64,000 nucleotides of DNA from assembly GCA_030524035.1 (NCBI GenBank), contig JAUNHG010000007.1:1-64000 (forward strand), given 5' to 3'. Numbering within the stretch: position 1 is the stretch's first letter; the number at the start of each line of letters is the position of its first letter. The notes below the pieces were generated by a model. It was given only the letters and a program-made list of their open reading frames with translations. It was not told where the DNA came from and did no database searches. The translations under genes and the position numbers were made by a program. The stretch comes from Kocuria sp. GTDB lineage: Bacteria > Actinomycetota > Actinomycetes > Actinomycetales > Micrococcaceae. Of the stretch, positions 1 to 9,200 are shown one piece after another.

Positions 1-29
1 ACTTCCCGGATAATAGACCGCTGAGACAT
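1..29 (-). CDS. Start of probable immunity gene for the adjacent T7SS toxin (partial, runs off left edge)
   Basis: Only nine codons and part of a tenth are visible (Met-Ser-Gln-Arg-Ser-Ile-Ile-Arg-Glu). The ATG (29-27) shares its A with the TGA stop of the toxin gene, a TGATG junction typical of translational coupling. A perfect GGAGG lies 10 nt upstream of this ATG, inside the end of the toxin gene, which is better than chance. In polymorphic toxin loci the gene directly after the toxin normally encodes its specific immunity protein. That role is inferred from position alone; no domain can be seen in so short a piece. Confidence 0.55.
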
Positions 30-1933
30 CACGGGTGTGCCTCCAATCCCACAGACTTAAGAAGATCAGGCCGAGAAGCATCAGAAATCCCGTCAATCTT
101 CGAACCCCCGCGGTCTTCACGGGACTGCGGTTGGTTGAGGCCTTTTTTGATCATTTGCCACCGTAACTGCGCCCCGACACTGCGATTCACACGCTTATCC
201 AACCACTGATAGTTATCCGCGTTATCTAAACCACCGAGTTGCAGGTCGGTTTTATGGTCAAGGTCGTAGTCCTTGAGCTTGTCGGGGTTGAAGTCATCCG
301 GGCGATCAAGTAGTTCAGGCTGGTCCACATACTGCCTGCGTGGGCTGCTTCGCTTATCCACCTTGGTGTATTCGAGTTTGCCTTGTCGTGCTTCGTTATT
401 GAGGTGATCCACCTTAGCGTGGTACTGACGCATCCGTGAGGGATCGTTCGCCCATTTTTTACTGGGCCGTAGTTCCAGAATGTTGGGCTCACTCTGTTTG
501 GCTGCCACCGCTGCGGCTCGCTGCTCTGTTCGGTGAGTCAAAGCGTCCCGGAACGATGTGCCAGCCTGCAAGGACGGCGGGGCGCTCATCTCAAGACGAT
601 AGTTATCACCAAGCGCTGGGCCACCATCAGCCATCCTGGGTTGCCCACCAAACTCAAAAGAAAGTCCATGCGTAGGTTTCCAGTGGATAGAGGAAATGGT
701 GTCCTTAGCAGCTAAAGAGTAATCCACCACATCGTTCTTAAACTTGTTAATGGTCTGCACGGCAGGCGCGATTTTGGGTACTGCCTTCTCGGCCATGGAG
801 AGCCCCAGATCGATAGCCTTGTACTTGGTGTCGAACGCTATATCCCCCACCACGGCCTTTGGGTTGGCAGCCAGGGCTTTAGAAAAGTCAATAGCACGGC
901 CCCCACCAGCCTTACCAGCACCAGCAAGCTTGCCGGCTTTACCCGCCACACTGGTGGTTTTCAGCGCGGCTCCGGCGCCACCCGTACCGACGGCGAGTAA
1001 CACGTCACCGGTGAGCATTCCGGCTGCTTTAGCGGGATCGGTTTTCCATTCTTCGAGGTTGACCGCCGCTTTACCGACCTCTACGAGGCGGTCGCGCGAT
1101 TCAGCTTGGGCCTCAGCGCCGCGGAATAACCCGATTGGCGTGATGACGGTGGCTACATCCAGTGAGAGGGTTCCGATGCCTTTCCACGTCGAGGAGAAAG
1201 TATCCCAGTCAAAAGGATTGATTAAAGCCAGAGTTCCAGTCACCGCGCCCTTGAGAGATTCCCACAACCCCACACCGAACTGGGTAATCCCATCCCAGGT
1301 ATCCCGGTACCAAGGTTTGTCCCATTCCACGTTCGTAGCCCACGGTGTGTGCCCAGCAGCGGTAGCCGAGTTCAGAAGGTCTTTAGACATACCGTTGTAC
1401 TCCACGCCGGGTGGAGCTGGGGCGCCGTCATCGGGCATGGTGCGGTACTGCACACCACCGTAGATATTGTTAATCGTATTAGCGCACGTGTTCGCGGCCT
1501 CGTCATGAGCGGTTTTCAGCCCGTTCATCCGATCAATCAGCCCGTTGCGCTCATTGATCTTGTGCTCGTCTTTATCCCACTCATCATCGCCTGCGATCGA
1601 GGCTTCAAAAGCACCCACATCATTCTTGAGGGTTTGTAACTGCTTTTTAAGATCGCGTTCGGTCTCCGCGTAGGTCTTCAACGCGTCGTACACCGTCTTA
1701 GCGTTGTCCCTCACGCTCTCACCATCACGCGTGGTAGGCAGCAGCGCCGTCACCAGAGTCTGTGTTTCAGGTGCGGAGTAGGAATACTCCAGAGCGCGCC
1801 ACGCGCCGTCAATATCCTTGGCTTTGTCCTGGACAGCCTGACCGGCGTCACGGATCTTTTTGGCGCCTTCCTCCACGGCATCAGCATCGGCCAGACTGGG
1901 AAACTCGCTGAAGTCAATACCCGAATTACTCAT
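29..1933 (-). CDS. T7SS-secreted polymorphic toxin with C-terminal HNH-like nuclease domain
   Basis: The 634-aa protein has the layout of an LXG/WXG-type toxin. Residues 1-110 are a charged helical segment with a Trp near 46, the kind of region used for type VII export. About 200-390 is an Ala/Gly-rich pretoxin region with hydrophobic stretches. The C-terminal 80 residues hold Asp-His at 559-560, then LQLGG, Asn574 and an NRSVGAQ motif (583-589). A DH...LxLGGxxxxxN...VNxSxGxQ pattern fits a His-Me-finger (HNH/EndoVII-like) nuclease and would act on nucleic acid in a target cell. There is no Sec signal, consistent with ESX-type export. It is the last complete gene of the minus-strand operon, behind three small T7SS proteins, and its stop overlaps the start of a following gene. 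The nuclease assignment is by motif only. Confidence 0.72.
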   Translation of the reverse strand: MSNSGIDFSEFPSLADADAVEEGAKKIRDAGQAVQDKAKDIDGAWRALEYSYSAPETQTLVTALLPTTRDGESVRDNAKTVYDALKTYAETERDLKKQLQTLKNDVGAFEASIAGDDEWDKDEHKINERNGLIDRMNGLKTAHDEAANTCANTINNIYGGVQYRTMPDDGAPAPPGVEYNGMSKDLLNSATAAGHTPWATNVEWDKPWYRDTWDGITQFGVGLWESLKGAVTGTLALINPFDWDTFSSTWKGIGTLSLDVATVITPIGLFRGAEAQAESRDRLVEVGKAAVNLEEWKTDPAKAAGMLTGDVLLAVGTGGAGAALKTTSVAGKAGKLAGAGKAGGGRAIDFSKALAANPKAVVGDIAFDTKYKAIDLGLSMAEKAVPKIAPAVQTINKFKNDVVDYSLAAKDTISSIHWKPTHGLSFEFGGQPRMADGGPALGDNYRLEMSAPPSLQAGTSFRDALTHRTEQRAAAVAAKQSEPNILELRPSKKWANDPSRMRQYHAKVDHLNNEARQGKLEYTKVDKRSSPRRQYVDQPELLDRPDDFNPDKLKDYDLDHKTDLQLGGLDNADNYQWLDKRVNRSVGAQLRWQMIKKGLNQPQSREDRGGSKIDGISDASRPDLLKSVGLEAHP

Positions 1934-1986
1934 CTGAATGAATCCCTTAAGGCTTGAACTGGACGGGGGTGTTGTTCAGCAAGACT

Positions 1987-2349
1987 TCACACAGCCTGCG
2001 GACCCGTGGAACCACCCTGCCGGAAATCCGCAGGGGCAGTTTCAGTAACAGCCAAAGCCTTCACGCTTTCATCCACCATAGCCAGATCCCCCTCCGAGTA
2101 GTACGTCAAGGCCTCGTTAGTCCTTGTCAAAGCGGTGCCCGTGAGATTCGAAATGGCCTCCAAGGCCGGCCCGAACTCTTCCTCGCCATAACCGCGTAGG
2201 GCCTCAGCCACCGGCTGGGCCTGACACCCCTCTGCGGCACGTTGCATGCCCGCAACCATGTCATCGGCTAAGTCCTGATAATCCGCACTGCGAGTTTGAA
2301 CATCTATCAGCACATTATTGGCACCAGCCACATCGATGTTGTACTGCAT
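1987..2349 (-). CDS. DUF6507-like small T7SS-associated protein
   Basis: This 120-aa protein has no signal peptide or membrane segment and is predicted mostly helical. The YxEGDLxM segment near residue 85 and the MxxxIDxAGxxxVL start resemble the DUF6507 family, small actinobacterial proteins found beside WXG100 genes. Family placement is from memory of the motif, so moderately sure. It lies 2 bp after the ESAT-6-like gene and 53 bp before the toxin gene, all on the minus strand. That suggests it is an export partner or targeting factor for the toxin, comparable in position to Lap or EspC-like proteins. That role is inference. Confidence 0.6.
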   Translation of the reverse strand: MQYNIDVAGANNVLIDVQTRSADYQDLADDMVAGMQRAAEGCQAQPVAEALRGYGEEEFGPALEAISNLTGTALTRTNEALTYYSEGDLAMVDESVKALAVTETAPADFRQGGSTGPQAV

Positions 2350-2351
2350 GA

Positions 2352-2660
2352 TTACCCGATATTAGCGATCGCTGTGCGCGTCTTGCCCTGGGTGGTGATC
2401 GCAGTCTGATCGTTCTCACTCAGGGTGGTCTTGACCAGATTGATGATGTTGCGGACCTCGTCGGAAGCATTCTTCCAGCGCAGTTCCACGTGCTGGTACT
2501 CGTCTGAGGCTCCGTCCATCTGGAAATCAGCCAAAGCGGAGGAGACCTGACGGTCACGCTCACCCAGCAGCCCTTCCAGGCGGCTTACGATGCCACCGAT
2601 ATCGGACTGAACCTGCGAAGAAACATCAGTGTCAAAAGAAATACGGTCATTAGTGGCCAT
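2352..2660 (-). CDS. ESAT-6/WXG100-superfamily protein (pore-forming ESAT-6 type)
   Basis: The 102-aa helical protein matches the group annotated as pore-forming ESAT-6 family: MATxDRxSFDT start, a central DGxxDEYxxxExRWxxASDEVRxII segment (about 49-74) and a C-terminal helix. Trp62 (in ELRWKNASDEV) sits in the middle, but there is no canonical WxG turn. Such proteins are secreted as helical-hairpin dimers by EccC-driven type VII systems. It lies between a WXG100-like gene and a DUF6507-like gene on the same strand, 2 bp from the latter. Together with its 110-aa neighbour it may form the heterodimeric substrate pair. Confidence 0.75.
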   Translation of the reverse strand: MATNDRISFDTDVSSQVQSDIGGIVSRLEGLLGERDRQVSSALADFQMDGASDEYQHVELRWKNASDEVRNIINLVKTTLSENDQTAITTQGKTRTAIANIG

Positions 2661-2728
2661 GTCATAACTCCCTAATCTTCAGGCCGGGTAATAACCCCCG
2701 GGCGTAAAACGTTGTGAGTGCTGGTCAA

Positions 2729-3061
2729 TCAGCGCGCAGCAAACCGAGCGGCGTCAAAGTTGGCACTGCCTTCTGCGCGGGCGGCGTTGTCGGAAGTTTC
2801 CTGGTCGCCGGTCTGGGTGGCCAGGTCCATTTCGCTCTGCCCCAAGTTCACAGCAGCCAGTGCCGAGTTGAGGTCATTGCTGATCTCATCCACACGGCCC
2901 TTGAAGGTGTCGAACGCGGCGCGACCAGCACCATTGAACTTGCCTTCCAGCGGGGTGACGGCGTCAACTAGCTGACGGATCAGCGTGGTCAATTCATCCT
3001 GAGAACCACTGGTCTGTTGGGTCAAAGTGCTCAGGGTGGTGTTACCCATATCAAACTTCAC
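2729..3061 (-). CDS. WXG100 family type VII secretion protein
   Basis: The 110-aa product is a helix-turn-helix protein with FNGAGRAAFDTF (about 45-56) at the position of the WxG turn, so Trp is replaced by Phe-Asn-Gly as in many WXG100 relatives. The start chosen is GTG at 3061, seven bases after an AAGGAG; an ATG two codons upstream sits too close to that site, and a TTG further up (3094) has none. It is first in the minus-strand operon and faces the secretion-machinery operon across about 340 bp. Expected to be exported by the neighbouring EccC/EccD system as a dimer with another WXG100 protein. Confidence 0.72.
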   Translation of the reverse strand: MKFDMGNTTLSTLTQQTSGSQDELTTLIRQLVDAVTPLEGKFNGAGRAAFDTFKGRVDEISNDLNSALAAVNLGQSEMDLATQTGDQETSDNAARAEGSANFDAARFAAR

Positions 3062-3398
3062 GAGCATGCTCCTTAGAACGTTGTTCGCCTTCAATGCGGT
3101 TTAGGACCGAGGATGCGTGGCTGACGGAAACGGTGACGCTGTTTATAGATGAATAAGGATCTATTACAGCTCCCATGCAATGCCTTTTGTGTAGCGCCAA
3201 TCACTGATGAACCAGTTTGGCTATTTCCGTAGCCCCCGTCAACCACCTAAAGATTAATGGTTTCTTGTGCCCCATGTTGCGCAAGAACTCAGGTATGTTT
3301 GCACCGTGGCGAGCTCGCGCTAGAGATTTTCCGCGCCAAAAATGTAAAAGCATTAATAATGCCACCCTGGTAAATTAAGGGCGCTAAGGGGTATTTCT
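3062..3398. promoter_or_regulatory. Divergent intergenic region between T7SS substrate and machinery operons
   Basis: This 337-bp non-coding stretch separates the two divergent T7SS operons and must hold promoters for both. It is more AT-rich than its surroundings, especially 3140-3180 and 3340-3380. I see no convincing operator palindrome and no RNA gene. Ribosome sites at each end (AAGGAG before the minus gene, AAGGGG before the plus gene) mark its limits. Confidence 0.45.
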
Positions 3399-3692
3399 GT
3401 GCACGATTACGATCAACAACTCCTGGAATCCATTGGGGTTCGCCGCAACCGTCTGGTGGCTGCTGTCCTGTATGGCCCTCATCGATCGCGCAGGAACTTC
3501 ACGGATCTGGTGCGAAACTTTCTGATCGGCCTGATCATCGCAGCATTGATTGCCGCCGGATGTGTGGCGACATCCTTTGTCACCACACTTTTTGATAGGG
3601 AGCGGGAGCGTCGTGCGCAGACGCAGCAACTCCGACCGACCGTGATCCAGACACCCTCGGCACCTGCCCAGGCGACCCCCGGAGGTGACTGA
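3399..3692 (+). CDS. Small single-pass membrane protein resembling the N-terminus of EccB
   Basis: The 97-aa protein has a basic cytosolic N-terminus with RNRLVAAVLYG (about 16-26), one membrane segment (about 38-60), then a charged stretch and a Pro/Thr-rich tail outside. The order helix - RLVxAxxxG - basic linker - single membrane span matches the first 70 or so residues of EccB, the ESX core subunit. The several-hundred-residue periplasmic EccB domain is entirely missing. GTG start, 7 nt after AAGGGG. It is followed 6 bp later by eccD, so it probably belongs to the membrane complex. The EccB link is an inference from layout; a plain hypothetical membrane protein is the alternative. Confidence 0.55.
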   Translation: MHDYDQQLLESIGVRRNRLVAAVLYGPHRSRRNFTDLVRNFLIGLIIAALIAAGCVATSFVTTLFDRERERRAQTQQLRPTVIQTPSAPAQATPGGD

Positions 3693-3698
3693 ACTTCC

Positions 3699-5024
3699 AT
3701 GGCAGAACGCTTCACACGCGTGACACTGGCTAGTCAGAAGCGCAATGTTGAACTTTTGCTGCCCTCCAACACACCCGTGGGTGCTCTGATGCCCTCCGTG
3801 CTGGATTTGTTGGACCATGGCTCTGACCGTGAATTGAGGCGCATGGGCCTCAGCCCTCTGGGAGGGCCGGCATTGGATGAGCAGCGTTCTCTGGCTGAAT
3901 CGCACGTGGTGGATGGAACAGTGCTGCTCCTGACTGCGCGGGAAGACTCCGTGCCCTCGCCTGTGGTCTACGACGTCGCTGATCATGCTGCCTTGATGCA
4001 CACCCGTGACCCCGGACGGTGGGGCAAGGACGGGCGCTTTTGGGTGGGCGGTGCGGCCCTAGTCGGTTTGGCCACCACTGCTTTCTGGCTCCTCACCCAA
4101 GAGCTTTCAACCGAGTCCACATTTTGGCTGGCAGTGGCCGCAACCACCACACTGATTCTGGCGGCTGCCACTGTTCCGCAGCGGATTTTGAAACTCACAG
4201 CTGCCCTAGCCGCGTTGGCCGTGGCTATCGCAGCCCTGATCGCACTGCCCGATGGTCGCCTGACCCCTGCTGAGATTGGTTTGTTGGTTGCTGTGGGGGT
4301 GGGGGCCGTGGTGAGTCGACACTTTTCCCGCAGGGATGTTAAAGCCGCCGTCACGAGCCTGCTTGTGGCTGCCACTCTGGCGGGTTGTTGGGTACTGACT
4401 TTGCTGGTCGCCGGGACTTCGGCGCAAGCAGCAGCGGTGACCGGGACGTTAACGGTAGCCCTGCTGGGATACCTGCCGCGTTTGGCCATGGGGTGGGCAG
4501 GGCTCAATGCGCTGGACGATGCGCGCGCTGCCGGTCAGGTGATCGCCACCAGCGACGTCCAGCAAAGGCTGGAACAAGCCCACCGCGGAATGGCCAGCGC
4601 CACACTGTGGTGTGGCGCCAGCGTCACAGCGGCCGTGGTTCTGATGCTGTGGAATCAACCCCTGGACCCTTGGAGTCTTCCCTTGATCGCCATGTGGTTG
4701 GTGGCCGTGGCGCTGCGTGCTCGTGCCTTCCCCCTGACCTCACAGCGTGCAGCCCTGGTGGCGGCAGCTGCCGCCGGAATGGTGGTCATCGCCACGGACC
4801 TTGTGGTTCATTTCCCACAATTTTACTGGTGGCTGGGACTCGTTTTCCTGGCTGCTGCGCTTCTTGCAGCTGCGCCATTGGTGCTGACCACGCCTGACTA
4901 CTTTTGGGCCCGGCTACGTATTGCGGCTGATCGGACCGAGACCATCGCAACGTTATCGATGCTCCCGCTTGTGGCGGGCTTGTTCGGCGTCTATTCCGTC
5001 CTACTGGGCACTTTCCAATCATGA
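3699..5024 (+). CDS. eccD: Type VII secretion integral membrane protein EccD
   Basis: The 441-aa protein begins with a ubiquitin-like YukD-type domain (about 1-85: RVTLASQKRNVELLLPSN and onward). A linker follows, then about eleven hydrophobic segments from residue 115 to the end. This is the EccD architecture; EccD dimers form the membrane channel part of ESX complexes. Length is slightly below the usual 460-510 aa. The stop overlaps the start of the ParA-like gene by 4 nt (ATGA), so the two are translationally coupled. It lies between the mini-EccB-like gene and the ATPase genes, as expected for a core machinery operon. Confidence 0.85.
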   Translation: MAERFTRVTLASQKRNVELLLPSNTPVGALMPSVLDLLDHGSDRELRRMGLSPLGGPALDEQRSLAESHVVDGTVLLLTAREDSVPSPVVYDVADHAALMHTRDPGRWGKDGRFWVGGAALVGLATTAFWLLTQELSTESTFWLAVAATTTLILAAATVPQRILKLTAALAALAVAIAALIALPDGRLTPAEIGLLVAVGVGAVVSRHFSRRDVKAAVTSLLVAATLAGCWVLTLLVAGTSAQAAAVTGTLTVALLGYLPRLAMGWAGLNALDDARAAGQVIATSDVQQRLEQAHRGMASATLWCGASVTAAVVLMLWNQPLDPWSLPLIAMWLVAVALRARAFPLTSQRAALVAAAAAGMVVIATDLVVHFPQFYWWLGLVFLAAALLAAAPLVLTTPDYFWARLRIAADRTETIATLSMLPLVAGLFGVYSVLLGTFQS

Positions 5025-6205
5025 AACAGAATCCCTTAGAGCATCAGAACAGCCCTGCGGCCTCTAGGCCTCGCCACGCCTCTACGCCAGCTGATTGGCG
5101 AGATGGAGTTCTTCGCTCACTACTTGATCCATCGCAACCCGTCCCTGAACAGGTGGGGAACAAACCGGAAAGTGGCGACCAGCCTGGGGAGGATACGGCG
5201 GATACACCGGCCGCAACGTCCATGGAGCCTGTGAGTCGACGTGAACGGCGCCGAGCCGAAAAACGTCATGCAGTGCTCACGCCAGCACGCAACGAGGCAC
5301 GCCCTACGTTGCGAATGCAACCGAAATCACCAACTCCCCGTCACGGACAACACGCTATCCATCGATGGGCGGGTGCCCTATCCCGGGCTGTTCGCGCAGA
5401 CACGTACCCGGGGGACCTAGAACGGGCCACTCAGGGAGTGCAACAACCCGTAACCACTGGTCGGCGAATTGTGGTTATGAGCACCGAGGGTGGGTCCGGG
5501 CGCAGCACCACTGTGGCCACACTGACGGCGATCTACGGCGCACTGCGGGACGACAGGGTGTGCGCCGTAGATTTGGCCTCTGCTCCATCGCCATTAGGGG
5601 ATCGGTTGTCCGTGGAAACCCCTGTGTCGCCACAACAGGCCATCGGATCCATCGTGTTGAACCATCCTTCCACCCCTGAGGACATGGCGCTGATCTTTGC
5701 CCAGCCCAGTGATGGTGTTTGGGTGACCCATGCGCAATCCCCCGAGGATCCCGTCACCGAGCTAGAAGTGGAAGAACTGCTCACCCAGGTGTCCAGGCAA
5801 TGCGGGGTCACGGTGGTGGAATGCCCACCAGTACTGGAAGACCCCCGCACTCAGGCCGCTCTGAACCTTGCTCACGCAGTGTTGGTGATCGGGTCGACCA
5901 CGGGTAACGGGTTGCGCAATGCCTTGGCCCTGCACGACTTCCTTGCCGACGGTACCGATCAGGAACACCTTCCGGTCGCTACCGTGATGAATAACCGGGT
6001 CAGCGACAACCCGTGGAGCGCTCGTGAGCTACGGCGGGTTCTGCACCAACACGGACGGTTTCATCACAGCATGTCCTACGACCGTCACTTGTCTACAGGT
6101 AGGGGGATTCGCATCGATCACTTGAGTGAGCGTCACCGGTTGGAATGGGTCCGGCTGGCAGCCACAGCGCTAACTTTGGCCCGCGGTTACGGGGCCGCAC
6201 GATGA
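5021..6205 (+). CDS. ParA/MinD-like P-loop ATPase of the T7SS locus (EspI-like)
   Basis: About 120 N-terminal residues are Pro/Arg-rich and probably disordered. They are followed by an ATPase domain with a deviant Walker A GGSGRST (about 157-163) after VVMSTE and a VTVVECPP segment corresponding to Walker B. A long disordered leader plus a MinD-type domain resembles mycobacterial EspI and the ATPases encoded in many actinobacterial ESX loci, thought to regulate or position the machinery. The signature Lys of ParA (KGG) is replaced by GGSGR-S, so nucleotide hydrolysis may differ. Overlaps both eccD and eccC by 4 nt. Confidence 0.75.
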   Translation: MKQNPLEHQNSPAASRPRHASTPADWRDGVLRSLLDPSQPVPEQVGNKPESGDQPGEDTADTPAATSMEPVSRRERRRAEKRHAVLTPARNEARPTLRMQPKSPTPRHGQHAIHRWAGALSRAVRADTYPGDLERATQGVQQPVTTGRRIVVMSTEGGSGRSTTVATLTAIYGALRDDRVCAVDLASAPSPLGDRLSVETPVSPQQAIGSIVLNHPSTPEDMALIFAQPSDGVWVTHAQSPEDPVTELEVEELLTQVSRQCGVTVVECPPVLEDPRTQAALNLAHAVLVIGSTTGNGLRNALALHDFLADGTDQEHLPVATVMNNRVSDNPWSARELRRVLHQHGRFHHSMSYDRHLSTGRGIRIDHLSERHRLEWVRLAATALTLARGYGAAR

Positions 6206-9200
6206 GCACCACAATCATTCACCGTCCGGCCCGCACCACCACTCCGGCCCGTCAGGCTGATCCGGTGGTATTGGAAGGCGCGCCGGATATCGTGGACGGC
6301 GGAAACAAGGCCAACTTTATTGCCTTAGTGCCATTGCTGGGGGCGGCCACGTCCATGACCGTGATGATGATCTTCCGAGGATCATCCTTGGCCGCGGTGG
6401 GGGCCATGATGATGGTCTTGACCGTGATCGCGTCCGTGTTCATGATTTTCTCCCAACGGGGCAAAGCGCGACGACAGCGCACTCTATCCAGGGATACCTA
6501 CCTTGAGTACCTGGAGGAAAAACGTGCGCAGTTATTGAGCTCAGAGGAGGAAATCCGTGCTCGTGCTCTGGCAGGCAACCCCTCACCTCAAGCCCTCCTG
6601 AACATCATTGTGAATCCGCGTCGACTCTGGGAACGGCGCAGAGCGCACGAGGACTTCTTGCGAGTCCGTGTGGGCGTGGGAGACGTGTCCACACGGACTG
6701 TGACGGTGCAATCCGATGAAAGTGGTACCCAGCGCCCTGACCGATTTCTGCAGAATGAGGTTGAACTGGTGCGGCGTCGTTACCACATATCCCCGGACAT
6801 GCCTGTGACAGTGGACCTCAATGCGCGCGGCGAGGTCAGCGTCGTAGGCGATCTAAGTTTTTGTGAAGACCTTGCACGAATTCTGGTCATTCAGGCGGCG
6901 ACCTTCCATGCGCCTGAGGACTTGTTTGTGGCCGTGGTCGTCCCACCTGGGCGGCGTGAAAGTTGGTCCTGGATCAACCACTTACCGCACTTAGCTGATC
7001 AGGAGATCCCCCAGAGTTACGGGCCCATGAGGAGGTTTGCCGGTTCAGTCACAGACCTTCAAGGCTTGTTGCAAGATGAGTTTCGACGACGCGCCCTGAC
7101 TGTGGCAGAGGCAAGGCGTAGTTCTGGTGTGCGCCCACAGGGTGTTGAGCTACCGCGCCTTCTGGTGGTGGATGCTACCTACGATGGTGCAGCTCAGGGC
7201 TTCGCCATCCCTGACCAATCCAGTTCGCTGGCTATGCTGGGGATCACGGTCATTCGACTGCTTTCTTCGACGGTGGATGAGCCAGATGTTGTGTCTTTGC
7301 GTCTTTCGCGACGTGATGATCAAGGAGAGCAACGGGGCATCCTGATAGAGGATTACGCCCAGGATCAACTGGATCCGCAGCGCAGCACATCTACCCTGGA
7401 CAGTGCCCCGGCAGCCAGCGTGGAAGCTCTGGTCCGTACCATGGCGCCCCTGCGGTTGTCGCCGGATTCGCTGGAACATAATGCGGCTATTGATGCCCAG
7501 AAGTTCACGGAAATCATGGGGCTGAACACCTTTGACCGCTCAGACATCGAATCCGGATGGCAACCGCGCTCTCACGTGGATTTTCTACGTATCCCATTGG
7601 GCACGGACGACAAAGGTCAACCTGTTCTGCTGGATTTGAAAGAATCTGCTCAGTTCGGCATGGGTCCCCACGGCTTATGCGTGGGTGCCACAGGTTCTGG
7701 TAAGTCTGAACTCTTACGGACCATGGTTTTGACGCTAATGGTCACCCACCCCCCTGAGCAGCTCAACATGGTGCTGGTGGATTACAAAGGTGGTGCCACC
7801 TTTGCCCCCTTTGCAGGGGTGCCGCACGTTTCCGGCATTATTACCAACCTTTCCGAAGATGTCTCTCTCGTGGATCGAGTCCATGCCAGTCTGGCCGGTG
7901 AGATTCAGCGCCGTCAGGAAGTTCTGAAGCAAGCTGGGAACATCGCGAATATCACCGACTATCAAGCGATTCGAGAGGAGCAGGCTGATCGGGGGATCTG
8001 GATGGATCCCCTGCCTCACCTTCTGGTGATCATTGATGAGTTCGGTGAACTATTGACCGCCCAGCCGGATTTCATCGACCTTTTCCTCTCCATTGGCCGT
8101 ATCGGTCGTTCGATCGGTGTGCACCTGTTGCTCTCTAGCCAGCGCATTGAAGGGGGAAAGCTGCGCGGATTAGATACTTACCTTTCCTACCGCCTCGGCT
8201 TGCGCACCCTCTCCGAAGCCGAGTCCCGTACCGTGTTGGAGACACCAGATGCTTATCATCTGCCCTCTGTGCCTGGATACGGTTATCTCAAGGTGGACAC
8301 CACTGTGTACCAGAAGTTCCGTGCAGGCTACGTGTCCGGTCCACGGCCCACGGATGACGTCGTGGACCCTGATCTGGAACCGGCCGTGCCCCAACCCGTT
8401 CGGATGCCTCAGTACGGTCATCTCCTTCTACGTCAGGAGCAGCCGCGGGAGGAGAACGAAGCCAAGGTGGTTCAACTTGCCCAGCGGCGCAATACCGAAC
8501 CCACCGTCATGGATTCCATGGTGGAGGCTATGCGTGAATTTCCCCGCGTCACGTCCGAGATTTGGCTACCTCCTCTACCGGATTTCTTGGCCCTGGACAC
8601 CGTGATTGGGGAGGTTGTTTATACCAACCAGGGGCCTTCTGTTGCCCGCGGCGGGGACCTGTTGGTGCCGTTGGGGTTGCTGGACGACCCTTCCAAACAG
8701 TGGCAGGGGACCTGGTATCTGGACCTCAAACGGGCAGGTGGCAACGTCGCCCTGATCGGAGCGCCGCAAACCGGCAAGTCCACGGCGCTGCGAACCATCG
8801 CTACATCTCTTGCCTTGACGCATGGTCCCCGGGAGGTGGCGATGTATGGGATCGATCTGTTGGGCAGCGGGCTGCGTCCCCTGGAAGCTTTGCCCCATGT
8901 GGGTGGAGTCGGGGTGCGTGCCGCGCGTGAGGTCATTCGCCGCACGGTGGAAGAGGTCCTGGACATGGTTCGGGACCGTGAATCCATCTTCGAAAAATAC
9001 GCGGTGGACTCCCTGAGCACCATGCGCCAGTGGTTTGCCGAAGGTAAGATGCCGGAACTCAACGTGTGTGATGTTGTGTTGCTGTTGGATGGTTACGGCC
9101 AGATCAGCGATGAGTTTGATGAAATCGAGTCCATGGTGCAGGAAATTGTGGCCCGCGGTGGCAGTTACGGGGTGCATGTGATTGCTACCGGCACTCGGTG

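Noticed and set aside
744-1463. 239-codon plus-strand frame antisense to the toxin gene
   Set aside because: Low-complexity Ala/Pro-rich shadow of the toxin's Ala/Gly-rich region.
3384-4001. 205-codon minus-strand frame across the mini-EccB-like gene and eccD start
   Set aside because: Cys/His-rich antisense shadow overlapping two supported genes.
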